Of a stretch of DNA of 64,000 nt, positions 1 through 11,600 are shown in pieces. How positions within the stretch are numbered: position 1 is the stretch's first letter; each line of letters opens with the position of its first letter. Made by a program: the position numbers and the translations under genes. The notes below the pieces were generated by a model. The model made no database searches. It worked only from the letters and a program-made list of their open reading frames with translations, and was not told the DNA's origin. This stretch comes from Breviolum minutum Mf 1.05b.01. Its lineage: Eukaryota; Sar; Dinophyceae; Suessiales; Symbiodiniaceae. The DNA is taken from NCBI GenBank assembly GCA_000507305.1, contig DF239032.1, positions 1-64,000 of the forward strand. The letters run 5' to 3'.

Positions 1-939
1 AAAAAAAAAAACGTTTAAAAAAAAAAAACTAAAACACCAGCCATGGAGGGGTCGAAAAGTTAGCTGGTATATATATATATATATATTTTTGTTATATATA
101 TATATATAGAGATACATCATATAATATATATGTATTTTTTTGAAATCACCAGGAAACAGCCTTTCCGTTTTGGTTGCTGCCATTTCATCCCATTTTTCCT
201 TTGGAAGTCAACTGAAGGTTGAGAGTGTTGATGCGGTTCCATCCGAATGACCTGGCTTTCTCCAGTGCTTTTCTGAAATTTTGGACCTCCAGATTCTCTT
301 AGAGTTCCCAAAGTCATCCAGGATGGGTTTTTGCAATGCAAACACCTCAGCCGCCTTTGAAACACAAAGTCTGCGTCGAAACGATGACCCTTTGAGGCAT
401 CATCTTATGATTTTGCAGATCTGTTTAATCCTCATTTACTGTCTTTTGAACACTTTCAACGAGCTACAACAGCTGCGGTGTTCAAAAATCTGCCTGGGCT
501 GAGGGCTGGTACCTTTGTTCACATTTCATACATCAAAGTTGAGACAAAACAACATGTCCCGTCCAAAGGAAAAGTCCAACGCAAGTTCAAGGAATATGGC
601 AAGTGATTGCTTCAAACAAAGCTATGATCAAAACATTTGAAGATAAACATCCAACATCCAAATCATACCAAAATCTTAGATTCAAGAAACAATCATAATT
701 TTCTGTTCAACCTTTATCTGAAAAAAATCATCTATATATATATATATAAGAAAACCCTCCAGAACCTCCCCCAAAGTCAGGAAAAACACAACCAAACAAC
801 CATCTCCACTCATTGGTTCTTCCCGCTGCCCGAATTTTTCCCGCTTTTGGGAAAACATTTTCCATTTCCCCCACAGGGACAGCAGCGGTGCACCACCTCA
901 ATAGCCAGAGTCAACTCCATGGAGGAACTGATCCTCCTC

Positions 940-1066
940 CATCCACCGGTTGATGGGAAAAATCCGGCGAACCAGTTGAGGTTGGTAGTTGATCCTATAA
1001 TTTACCAAGGTTTTAAATCTTATATATCCCAGGTGGTTGTTTGGGATTTCTTCCATCAACAGTATC
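940..1066. repeat. Family A inverted-repeat element
   Basis: Family A consensus begins near TACTGTTGATGGTTCAGAAA, has a middle (GTAGTTTATCCCATTATTTA) and ends with the inverse GGATTTCT(G/T)(A/C)ACCATC. This copy is divergent at its left end. Confidence 0.6.
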
Positions 1067-1624
1067 TCCTTCTTAGAAAAAAACAGAAGAATGCCTTCTG
1101 GCGAATGTCGGGAAAAACAAAAACACAACAAACAAAAAAAACACCTTGCGGTTTTTATCAGTTTTCTTAATTGACCACTGATGAACCTGAAGAATGGTAG
1201 ATAGATGTTTCCAAGAAAAAAGATGTCAACACTTTTCGAGTGGCATAATTGCTCGGAATAAACTCCAATGCCAAATCTCGGAAAAATACTGTGAATCACC
1301 CAACGAAATTCGGGCCGGTCACCCTGTCGGAGTTTTCTGGAAATTATTGAATTTCAAGTTATAATCTATATTCAATGGTCTCGGTTGTAGATCATGGAAA
1401 ACCATCCTTTTCGGTTCAATAGAATGAAAAAGGTCCCGAACCAAATAGTGTCCAACAACCATACTCATCGCAGGGTATATCATATGTGTTTGTGCAAATA
1501 AAAATTGTGTCTTTCATTTTGACAGTAAATGTAAACATACCATCCGCTGACCCTTAGCATCCTCAAAAAAAAACGGCCCAAGGACCTTTAGACATTGTCG
1601 GGATCATTGTCCTCCGATTCGTCC

Positions 1625-4600
1625 TCAAACAGGGACCTGGGAGCCAATGTCCGGTCGTGGCTGCGGTTTTTGTTGCAAAGCGATGTCAGTGTTGGGTGCC
1701 CAACTCATGTGTATGGGGAAGTGAGATCTACTGGCATACCTTCTTTGGCTGTTTGTTCTTTGAATGGGCATTGTCAAATGACCTGCTTGACGCTTGAGGC
1801 ATGGCACAGTGCAGAGTTGTTGGTTAATAGAAAGAACTAGGCAACTGTCCTCCTCATCCTCATCCTCATCCTCTTCCTCTTCCTCTTCCTCTTCCTCTTC
1901 CTCTTCCTCTTCCTCTTCCTCTTCCTTTTCCTCCTCCTCCTCCTCCTCCTCCTTCCATCCCCCTACACTTTCATCCTTAGTCTTCCCTGCTCCAATTTTT
2001 GATCCAAAGTTTCCAACGTCATCCCCTTTGGGCTTTCCCCACAAACGTCCAAAGATTTCCAGTTCTGGTCGTTCCAGAAGCTCATGGACTGTTTCCTGCC
2101 GACAATTTCGGGGTGGCCGAACTCTTAGGTTAGAACGTTGATGGATGACCTTTCCCCGAACAATGTAGGCCCCAAAACCAGTTATAAGTAGGGGCCCATA
2201 ACTCCACTTATAGGGGTTATAACCCCAGTGATACCCATTTATAAGGCCATTTTTATAGGGTTTCTTTAAACTCCATTTATAACCAGTAGGGGCTCATACT
2301 GTCCGGTTGCTCGCCCCACAAAACTAACAGCTTGCCCCCGAAAAATGATGACTATCCCTTCCTTTGGAAATGTTCCCTTTTCAGGTGACATTCGTTGAAT
2401 TTTCAGGGGAAGGTGTAGTTGCTCCGTCTTTCAAACTAACAGCCGGGTCCGCATGGAAAACATCACTGGATTTTTCTAATTGGATTTCCTTGAGCCCACA
2501 AGTTGTTGTTTTCTACTTGGCTTTTTTGGAGCATTAAAAAAAACGGAGAATCTATATTGGGAACCAAAGCGGTTATTTTACACTTGAAACTTTCAGCTTG
2601 CTTTGATTAACTGCCTAACAATAACAGGAAACCAAACTCATCTTCCAACCCCATCAATGTCCAGTTGTTTTCACTGTGGGATGGTACATCTGAGGGAAAT
2701 GGTCATGACCTTTATTAAAAGCACCACCCTTAATCAGAAATATACAACTACTGTACATGAAAACGATATTCATCACATCACTTCATTTATCATTGGTCAA
2801 TTCCCCTTAATAACATTGAAGACCAAAAAAAAATGAGTCAAATACGGTTGATGGTTCAGAAATCCGGCTAACCAGTTCAGTCCAGTAGTCTATCCCATAA
2901 TTTACGTCCCAGGTGGTTCGCCGGATTGCTTGACAATCAGCTGTATCAATGACTGGTTGGTGGTTTCAACTCATCTGAAAAATATGAGTCAAAATGGGTT
3001 CATCTTCCCCAATTTTCGGGGTGAAAATAACAAAATATTTGAGTTTGCCACCACCTTAGATGACCATCCCCTTCCCATCCCCTTCCCATCCCATCACTGA
3101 AGCTCTGGATTCTTACCACGCCTCGCAAAGGCTCATGCCAGCATCACTGAAGCGTTGGTGTAAAGCCTTCGTCCAGAACCTTGGGCTGGGCCGGTCACGT
3201 CCCGACATGGAGGTGGAGGCAGTTGTCTTACAACACCGGGCCAAACACCCAAATCCACCACCCGTTTTTTTTTTGGGGGGAGGGGGGGGCGTTTTGTGGA
3301 GTCTGTTTTTGTTTTTAATGTTGAGTGCCGTGATGATTCTGCTGTAGAGAAAAAAATATCATGGTTTTGTGGTATTCTATGGCTAAAAAGAAAAATGTCG
3401 ATGGAAAGTGATGAATGAATTGAATTTCTGTAAAAATTCACTTCAATTGTGGCTCTGGAAAAGAAAAAACCTGCCGACACCCCATCTTTTTTTCATCAAT
3501 TTGACAGAGTCAATCCCACCAACTCCTCCCACATCTTTTGGCAGCTTTGAATTTCAATTGTGTGGTTTTTCTGGCACGCCCCAAAAAAAATCCACTTGAA
3601 ATGACCCGGACCCCATATTTTTACTGAAACTTTGGCTGGAAGGGGGGGAATTTTATGTAACTCAAGGCGGCCGCCTTGAACCACCCTGTAGCTCTTAGCT
3701 AATTTTTGGGGGGAGGGGAGGGAGGGAGAAGGGTATCTCCAGGTCAAAAGATCCTGCAATTCCTGAAAAATCCAATTTAGCCAAATATATGATAAAAGTA
3801 CAAGGATATAACCTGGATATATAGTGTATGTGCATATATTCATCTATATATAACATGGTTACAACATCTACAAGTTAAAATAATCTAGATTATTACCATC
3901 AGAATCTGGAAAATCACAGGTTGGTTGTTTATGAAACTTCCATCTTCACATCATGAATTCCTTCACTTCGTTTTGTTTCAAGGCACAACTTCATGGGCAA
4001 CGGCACCTTCCACGTTAAGCGCGCCTCACCAGCAGCGCCCAGAAGACCAAACAACGTCTGGGGAGTGAAGGCGGCTGCCGTTTGCAACTGGAACTCATTG
4101 TAGCAAACCTGCAGCAAAAAATGGAGAGTTTGGCCGAACAACGTGGGTTTTTTGGTTGTTTTTGTTGTTTTTTTCGGTGGAAAAAGGTGGGGGTCCAAAA
4201 GGGGGGGGTGGGGAAAAATGGATTGTTAGGAGGTGTAAGGATGGGGAGTATCGATATTAGTGTCGATCACACCGATGGAAAGGCCCTTCAGTAGTCCCAT
4301 ATTTCTCAACATTTTGAGATGACAGAAACATGCATTGCTACGATCCCTCCCAAGTCCTTTTGTGAAACAATGGAGAAGGTCCACATCAAGTTTCACCCCT
4401 GGTCACAAAGAGAAAAAAACATGATGGAAAGTGAGCATCTGATTCCGACCAATGGGAACCAGGAATCCATGAACTATCAACCCTGAATCGCTACCTTTGC
4501 GGTCGGTGTGGTTCCTTGAAAACTCCGATTTCATCCGATTTCAAGCATGCCCCAAGGCCAAAATCCTACTGTTGATGGCAACCAGAAATCCGGTAAACTC

Positions 4601-5996
4601 ACCAGTTGAGGAACCGGTAGTTGAAATCCCATTCTTTACAGGGGTTTATACATCCAAATGGTGGTTGGCCTTGGGATTTCTGAAGCATCAACAGTAATGT
4701 CAACCCCAGATTAATAAACCCCTCTAGTGATTATTCAGGGGTACGTACCCGCAAAAGTGATAAATACATCCCCTTTAAAAATGGGAACTTCCCCCAATTA
4801 AACAATCATGGGGTTTATTAATCCGGGGTCAACATTAGTCATGACTGGCATCTTAGGGATATTCCCAAGGGAATCCAACCTTCCCATCCAAGCTGGAGAT
4901 GGAAACCAAAGTGGCAGCCACCGGCAGCGTCACCTCCAGTGGATGATGACGAACTCGTGGGGGTGATGATCACCAAACAAAAAACGGGGTAGAAACGAAC
5001 CATGGACACTTGGGAAAACAAAAACAACATAAAACAAAATTTAAGTTAAGTTATATAAATCTATATAATTGTCTGATGCACCCTATTTTGAAATGATGAT
5101 TCGTTTCAATTGCCTTGTTAGTTTCCAGGGTAAGTCTTTTGATGATAATTTGTGATGCATCATCTTGTCTTTGTATATATGCAGTAGGCAAATAGAGAGG
5201 CCAGGTAAATACCTTCAAATTTGTGACTGAACATGTCATCGTACACGGATCAAACCGCAACGCTTGCTGCATCACAAGTGCCACCTCAATATTGGCGGCG
5301 GTACTGTAACCACAACAAAGATTCAGCAAATGTCTTGGATGTTCATTGCATATACAGTAGATCATATCTGGTTAAATGCTGTTGTGTTTCTTCTATGCCA
5401 TGCATTGTTAAAAACATGGCTTGTCAGTGATGTATCTAATGTATCACCAATAAAACACAAAGTAGTTTCCACGTGCCCCTCCTATAGAGGGGTTTCACTC
5501 TGTAAAGCAGGCTTCTGGGTTCTCCAAACCACCAGTTTTGAGATCTCATGATTCTTGGGGATAAGTGTATAACTTGCGGATCAATTGTCCATATGTATAT
5601 ATATATATATATATGTATATATATACACATCTAGATGCATACATCTAAAATCTAAAGTGCACGAAATCTATGAACTCCTGTCATACAAAAGAGTATTACA
5701 TCCATATCGAATCTATCGAATAATCTCCATCTTTTCTTACATGCAACCCCTCCGAAGAAACTAACATATATCACCTGAAAATTGATGGTTAAAAGCTGAA
5801 ATTTTCCTGAAACTTCCTTTGAAAAACGGCTCCCCTTTGCAAGGGGGACCACCTTCGCGGGAGCAACGGTCTTCCATCCCCTTAGCCGAGCCAAGCTACA
5901 CTGCTTCCATACCGGGGAGGTGGATCCATAATGGCTTCCATCCCCGGACCAACCAAGGTGCCACGTGCTCCACGTCCGGCATTCCACAAATCCAAC
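1625..5996 (-). CDS. Unrecognised multi-exon gene with a terminal Glu-rich tract
   Basis: Function not recognised. Five exons chain in phase: 5913-5996 (VGFVECRTWSTWHLG...), 4880-4933 (VTLPVAATLVSISSLDGK), 4007-4108 (VCYNEFQLQTAAAFTPQTLF... to ...GEARLTWK), 3120-3226 (TTASTSMSGRDRPSPRFW... to ...RFSDAGMSLCE) and 2123 downwards (VRPPRNCRQETVHELLERPE...). The first three are phase 0; the fourth ends on GC, with donor GTGGTAAG, and the fifth supplies the third base of that codon, giving MSLCEAVRPP. Acceptors are good AG sites, for example CTGCAG at 4109. The last exon runs into about 35 Glu/Asp residues encoded by a CCTCTT-type repeat; the frame then stays open to a stop just below 1625, although splicing at about 1845 is possible. 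More 5' exons are likely. An acidic C-terminal tail is typical of nuclear or chaperone-like proteins, but nothing else supports that. Confidence 0.6.
1853..1950 (-). repeat. CCTCTT/CCTCAT microsatellite encoding a Glu/Asp tract
   Basis: Imperfect 3-6 bp repeat, pyrimidine-rich on the plus strand. On the minus strand it reads as about 35 Glu residues ending in an alternating Asp-Glu run, in frame with the exon that begins at 2123. The plus-strand reading is poly-Ser and is taken to be the shadow. Confidence 0.8.
2183..2300. repeat. Family F element (GGGGTTATAACCCC type)
   Basis: Palindrome-rich unit with TATAAGTGGAG and GGGGTTATAACCCC; related copies near 24005-24112, 31143-31300, 41815-41936 and 56925-57015. 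Confidence 0.7.
2945..3056. repeat. Family B inverted-repeat element
   Basis: Family B: ends CTGGTTGGTGGTTTCAACCC and TTTGAAACCACCACCTAG, with AAATATGAGTCAAATTGGAT and GGGGTGAAAATAAAAA inside. This copy has a slightly worn right end. Confidence 0.75.
4567..4696. repeat. Family A inverted-repeat element
   Basis: Good copy with both ends (CTACTGTTGATGGCAACCAG and TTCTGAAGCATCAACAGTA). Confidence 0.8.
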
Positions 5997-6625
5997 CTGC
6001 GGATCCGACCGATCTGTTTCCCCGGAGGTGGCTGCATGGACCCGGTTGTTTTTGGGGGTTTGTGGCGTGGTTTTGTTGGGGGGGCTGTTGGGGCGAAACC
6101 TTCAAACTGGTGTTTTGTGTTTTTTGGTTGGATGATGTTGAGTTAGATGATATTGATTTGTTTCATGAAGGGGAGCTGCAACAAAAAGTATGTGTGTTGC
6201 AAAGTGTAACAAACTTATGGGAGCGTTTCCGATGCTTTTTGTCATGTCTCGAAACACCAAGAACCCCAGCCCCTTGGTAGATGACCATTGCATCACCGTA
6301 CATTTCTCATTATCACGAATTGTATCAGGTGTAGTCCACAGTGTGCAGTGTACACCCTCAAAAAAAACACTCAGTACGGCCGCACAGGAAAGCGGACTTC
6401 CAACAACTATGTCTTCAGGTGCTTTTTTGTTGCTACTTCTGGGGAGTGTGGGGTGACAAGACATGCAGCCAGTCCCAATGTGGTTTCAACAAGTCGAGCT
6501 CCTCCCAACAGTGCGAACACAAACAAATCCATCAGTGAGTGAATCAGGTGGAAAAATCAGATTTCACCAACCTTTACCCCCCAAAAAAAATGGAAAAAAA
6601 TCCACTGCAGATTTTTTTCCATGCA

Positions 6626-6726
6626 TACCCTCCAGGGAAATAACATATCCCACCTGGGGAAAAGGAAAAACATCTTTAAAAAGTCCTTGGTATGGGAAAT
6701 ATGTGAGTTTCCAGGAGGGTATCAAA
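6626..6726. repeat. Family D inverted-repeat element
   Basis: Family D: TACCCTCC(A/C)GG(G/A)AACTAACA then TATCCC, with the inverse (GGGATATGTTAGTTTCC) at the other end. Confidence 0.8.
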
Positions 6727-7977
6727 TATACAATGTTTACACTGTCCAAATTCTTCAGCTTCATCACGGACGAATCAGTTTGTCAGTTTGACCTTTTTGA
6801 CCAACTGCTGGTTATCCGGGCCCCGAAAAACTCTCGGAAAAATCTGAAGGCTTGGAACCAAGTGACTTTTCGGTCACCATCCAACTGCCATGGGGGCTTA
6901 TCTCGATGCTTGAAGACTTAAACCTGAACCAAATTTGGAGTGGGACCTTTCAACCGGACCATCCGTTCTACATCGACATGTTGAGAAAAGACATGTTAGC
7001 AAAAAAAACAGCAAAAATTTTCATTGTTCACACCTTGAAATTCAACATATTATACTCAAGAATCGACTAGAAGGTCCGATACTATACGTCTTTCTTGATG
7101 ATTACATTTGTTTTTTGTCTCATATTTCTGACGGCAGAGTTCTTTGCGGAAACGTTAACGTTTCCAACAGGAATTAAAAAAAAACGACCATCGTCATAAG
7201 TTCATCTGCCCAATCCTACTGCTGATTCATTTCCGCAAAAAAACAGTTTCGTTGAAGGTACGCACCAGTTGAAATTGGCCGTTTAGCACATTGTATCCTA
7301 TGATCAAAAAAAAATATCTACTTATGTGGGATTTTATTCATGGATTTTCTTCCATAGACACTTAGGTATTCAAAGTCCCAAAACCTCCACTAGCAAACAC
7401 ATGCCAAAAAAAGTAGGGAGGTTTTGCGACTCTTTTCTTGTACCACAATTTAGATGTTCATGTTGTAATCTACCAACCAACTTCAAACTCCCAAAAACAC
7501 CCGAAAGATCTGGAGTTGCAACTTGTAACCATGAGTTGGAGGGCCTTATATTTCAAATTTCCAGTCGACTTCACCCAAGTCCAATCTGACAAATCTCTTG
7601 GAAAAAAAAACACATCGATTGTATGAATCGCCAACCAAACGCCTTCCTAAAGAACTTCAAAACATCTTGAATGTTCCAATTTAGATCATGAGGTCACACA
7701 AAAAAATTCACCACTTCACTAGTGATTCGCTAAGAGTCATCAGTGGTCTGGTTCATGGATCAAGTCATGCGAGCCAGCTGAGATAGATTTTCAAAAGAAA
7801 GTACTTCATGGAATGCAAATCGACATGTATAGTGATATACATTTCTTCAATTGCTGTATATTTGCTATCTCAACTGTTTCAAGTTGTTTGTCAACAAAAT
7901 CGGAGGATGGTTTTTCGGGTCCCAGCCACAAACGAATGAAGCTGCTGATGGTCATCGACACTTCCAGCAAATAAGGC

Positions 7978-8036
7978 CTTGGAGTTTGGGCAAGCATTTC
8001 CCGATGGCATTTGGAATTCGTGCAGCGGGAGATTCG
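7978..8036 (-). CDS. Possible single exon, gene unknown
   Basis: The minus strand has an acceptor after a pyrimidine stretch (CCTTTCCAAAG) and a possible GC donor (AAG|GCCTTA). The segment is GC-rich against AT-rich flanks. Two frames are plausible (ESPAARIPNAIGKCLPKLQ, or LPLHEFQMPSGNACPNSK), so the product is undecided. It could be a 5' exon of the gene ending near 1625 or a 3' exon of the RING gene. Confidence 0.35.
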
Positions 8037-8451
8037 CTTTGGAAAGGAAAACCAGCGTGTTGCGTGTTGTACCGTTGTGCCCATATATATATATATGTAT
8101 ATATATATATGAATATATATATATGAATATATATATATACATATAATTGGACAAAGAAAGAAAGGATGCGGGACCCAAGATGATTGTTTCCATTTTGAAA
8201 AGAAAAACATTTGAAAATTGAAAAATCAAAACTATTCAAAAGCCAATGTCCAATGTCAACAACGGGCAACACCACGCCCTTCGCCCACTACGTTTTGGTT
8301 GCTGTGCTTTTTTTTCGGTAAGTATCGGATCTCAGAAAAAGAAAAGAAACTCTCTCCATCTTCCAACAACCTTTCCCCTTTATATCCAAGAATCCCAAAC
8401 ATCCTTTTCACGTCAAAAAACGGGTTGGAAAACTCCCAGAAATTTCAATAT

Positions 8452-8553
8452 GGGTGTTTCCTAAAATGGTGGTACCCCCAAAACACCCCAAAATGATCAT
8501 CTTTAGTAGGAAAACCCATGGTTGTTGGGTACCACCATTTTAGGAAACCCCCA
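8452..8553. repeat. Family C inverted-repeat element
   Basis: Family C: GGGTGTTTCCTAAAATGGTG at one end and its inverse at the other, with a TACCC(C) step and a core with GATCAT(T/C)TTTAGTAGG or CCATTTTAATAGGG. This copy has long, near-perfect arms. Confidence 0.85.
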
Positions 8554-8661
8554 TACGGAACCATTTCCCCAAGACGTTTTGTTTTGGGCCGTGGCACAAA
8601 TGCTCGGACAAATCTGCACAGACCGACGCCATCAGAAACTCTGGGGGAGGCATCAACACAC

Positions 8662-11600
8662 CCAGCATCAGCGCATCGGCGGCATCGGGAAGGCTGGCCA
8701 CCTCAGCCAGCTCGAAACGAAAAAAAAACCTCCCTGATAATTTGGCACCTAAAAATTGGGTGGTGTTTCCAAATAGGAATGTCCTATAATTCAAGGGGTC
8801 GGGGTCCCCTATTTTCAGGGGCGTTAAGCTGGTTAGTTTCAGGGGTTGTTCTGTAGCTCTTGCGGCTCTTGCACCGGATTTGCTCAAGGGCTTTGTATCA
8901 AACAATGGTGACAGTTGGAAATGGTCTCATGTGGCCATGAATGGTTCTACGGAAGTGGTTATTTCATGTTTTTCCCCCTAGTATTTGGGTAGAAAATTAG
9001 CGCCTCTATACCTTCCTTTAAACCCCATTAAACCACCCCAACAACCCCACGCCTCTTCGGTAGTCATGGTCACCATCCAACCTGGCATTGACCAAAATGA
9101 GTGAAGCTCACATTGAATGGACCACCAAAATGGAACTCCCCTCCAAAAAAAGATGAAAAATCCCAATGTTACCCAAAGATCTTTCTCATGATTTATATTA
9201 TCCAAAAGCCCTTTTTTCTCAAAGCAAAACGCCGCCTCGGAAGTCTTCCAGGAGTTTGGAAATGATGACGTTGGACCAGTTGCAAACCTACCAGGGTTGA
9301 AAAACCAACGGTCGCCATGGGATTTTGGTCGTCATCATCCAACCCACATTTTCTCATCATTTCGAAGTTGCACTGGATGGTCAGTTTTCACAGCTCTTCA
9401 AAAATGAAGGCATGAATGAAAAATGTTTGATTTACCTGCTAGACCCTATTTGGAAGGATTCCAATCAAAAAACCCATCCGTTTTAACTGATTGACATTGC
9501 TCACTTGATGCTATGGCAATGAAGAGAGGTCTACATCCACATCAACCCACAATCCACCCAACATCCCCTACCAAGATGTTTGGAACCATAGAACTACTGG
9601 GGTTGTTAGGGTTTCCTACTTTTCTTATGTCAACGGTTTCCAAAGGTTTCCAATCCTTGAAATTCCACCTGCTCGCCCCCTAGTTCCAATGATGGATGAT
9701 AGCTACAACCCAAATGGATTAATCCCAAAGAACTAATCAGTGGTTTGTTGACTTCTTCACTGCCTCAAATGCACCCATGAAAAACCATTCTAAACCTTGG
9801 AAATCTAACAGCTGGTTCAACTAAAATCAGAAATCCGATTGAAAAAGGAAATTCATCTGAACCAAACCTTTCACGAATTTGGCTTCAAGATGTTAATTTT
9901 CAGCGGTGGCAATTATGGTGGTTTTTGTATCACTGGTCGCAAACCCACCTGGAGGTTTCCTAAAATGACGGTACCCCCAAATCACCCATTTTAATATGGG
10001 TTTTCCATTATAGACCATCCATTTTGGGGTACCACTATTTTTGGAAACACCCACCTAAACCCACCTAAAGAAACACCTCCCAAAACGGCGCCTTTCGACA
10101 CATCAAACATCGTCCCGCACATGCTTTGGCGCGCACCGCCGAGGCATAACACGGAAAATGCACCGCGTGGCCGCAGGGCATTACGAGCACCTTGGGGATG
10201 GCAACAGTGATGAATGACGGTGATTTCATGCCATGGTAGAATCCGTAAAGAGTTACCGAAAAAACAAACATCCAAGCGAAAAAAGGCTGACCCCCCTTCA
10301 GTGTTTTGTTGCATTTTTTTGAAAGGAAAAAGAGAATCTATCCAAGCTGAAGATTTGGCTAAGCTTCCTATGAATCAGCAATTTGAATCATCTCAGTGAC
10401 CCCTCGTAATCACATGTAACATGGCTATAGGGTACAGATTAAGCGAATCTATATGAACCCTTCATTCTCAAACTCATCAAACCAACTCGCCCTACCGTCG
10501 CTTTTTTGATACTGAAAGATGATCCTTCGAAACGTTTCAGCTTGAACTTGGGTTTCAGGGAATTTGGTGGGTGAGTGAGTTCACCGGTTCCAAAATGTGT
10601 CAAATATGCTTTTAGGAGAGGACTTCTCAACCCCAACTCGGTGCTTGGGATTCAGGATTTCTTTTCGGATTCCAATCTCCACTCCCCAACAGATTGGGGA
10701 AGAACCTTGCACAGTCTTGTTGATGATGACGTTCCTTTGGAAAATGGTGCCCTCCGGGGAACTAACATATCCCCTTTAAAGGTAGCTGGGAAGATGATTC
10801 TCCTCTTCCCAAGGTGGGACATGTTAGTTCCCTGCAGGGTAAAACATGCGAAACAAATTTCTCGAGGAACCAGCAGATATGCTATGCAAAAGTAAAATTC
10901 ACCAATCGTGATTTTGAAGGATTCGTTTTGGCTTCAATCAAGGGAACAGTCCTGGCCCCCATCTCTCCAAATATGCACATCCTCCATATCTACTGTTTAC
11001 CCAGCTCATATTTCACTCTGCCAAAAAAAATGACGACCAAAAGGTTTTTTAAAAAAATCACCTGGATCTCTTCGAACACTTCATCATTGCATGCCCCTGT
11101 TGTTTTTTTCTGAAGGACTCATCCTGGCATTTTTCTCCAGCAATTTCTTCCAAGCCCCCCAGGATACCAAACCAAACTATGTGGAGCCACGGCTTCTGTT
11201 CCCAGTTCTTCAAGGCAAACTGGACAAGTGGCACCAGAACAAGACCTGGACATGTCACAAACCATGTCGCAGTTTGATGCGAAAATCCAGAGAAAAAGAA
11301 ACAACCTGGAACGCCAAGTGTCCTATTTCTTTAGGCAACTTTACCCCTAAAACCAGCAACTATTGCCTTAAAAACAGGGCACTTGGCTTTCCAGGAACAA
11401 CAAAAAAAACAGCAAACGATCAGAAAACCCAATGATCCCCCCAACATCTACGGTCCCCCCAGGTAAGACCCATTTTTGATCCGACGCGAAAAATCCTGGT
11501 TCACCAAACGGCAACCGGATCGGAGGCCGAAGGTTTCGTTTCATCCCAGGCTTTGCAAGGAACCCAATTGGCGAAGAGGGGACGTTTTGTGGTAAGAATC

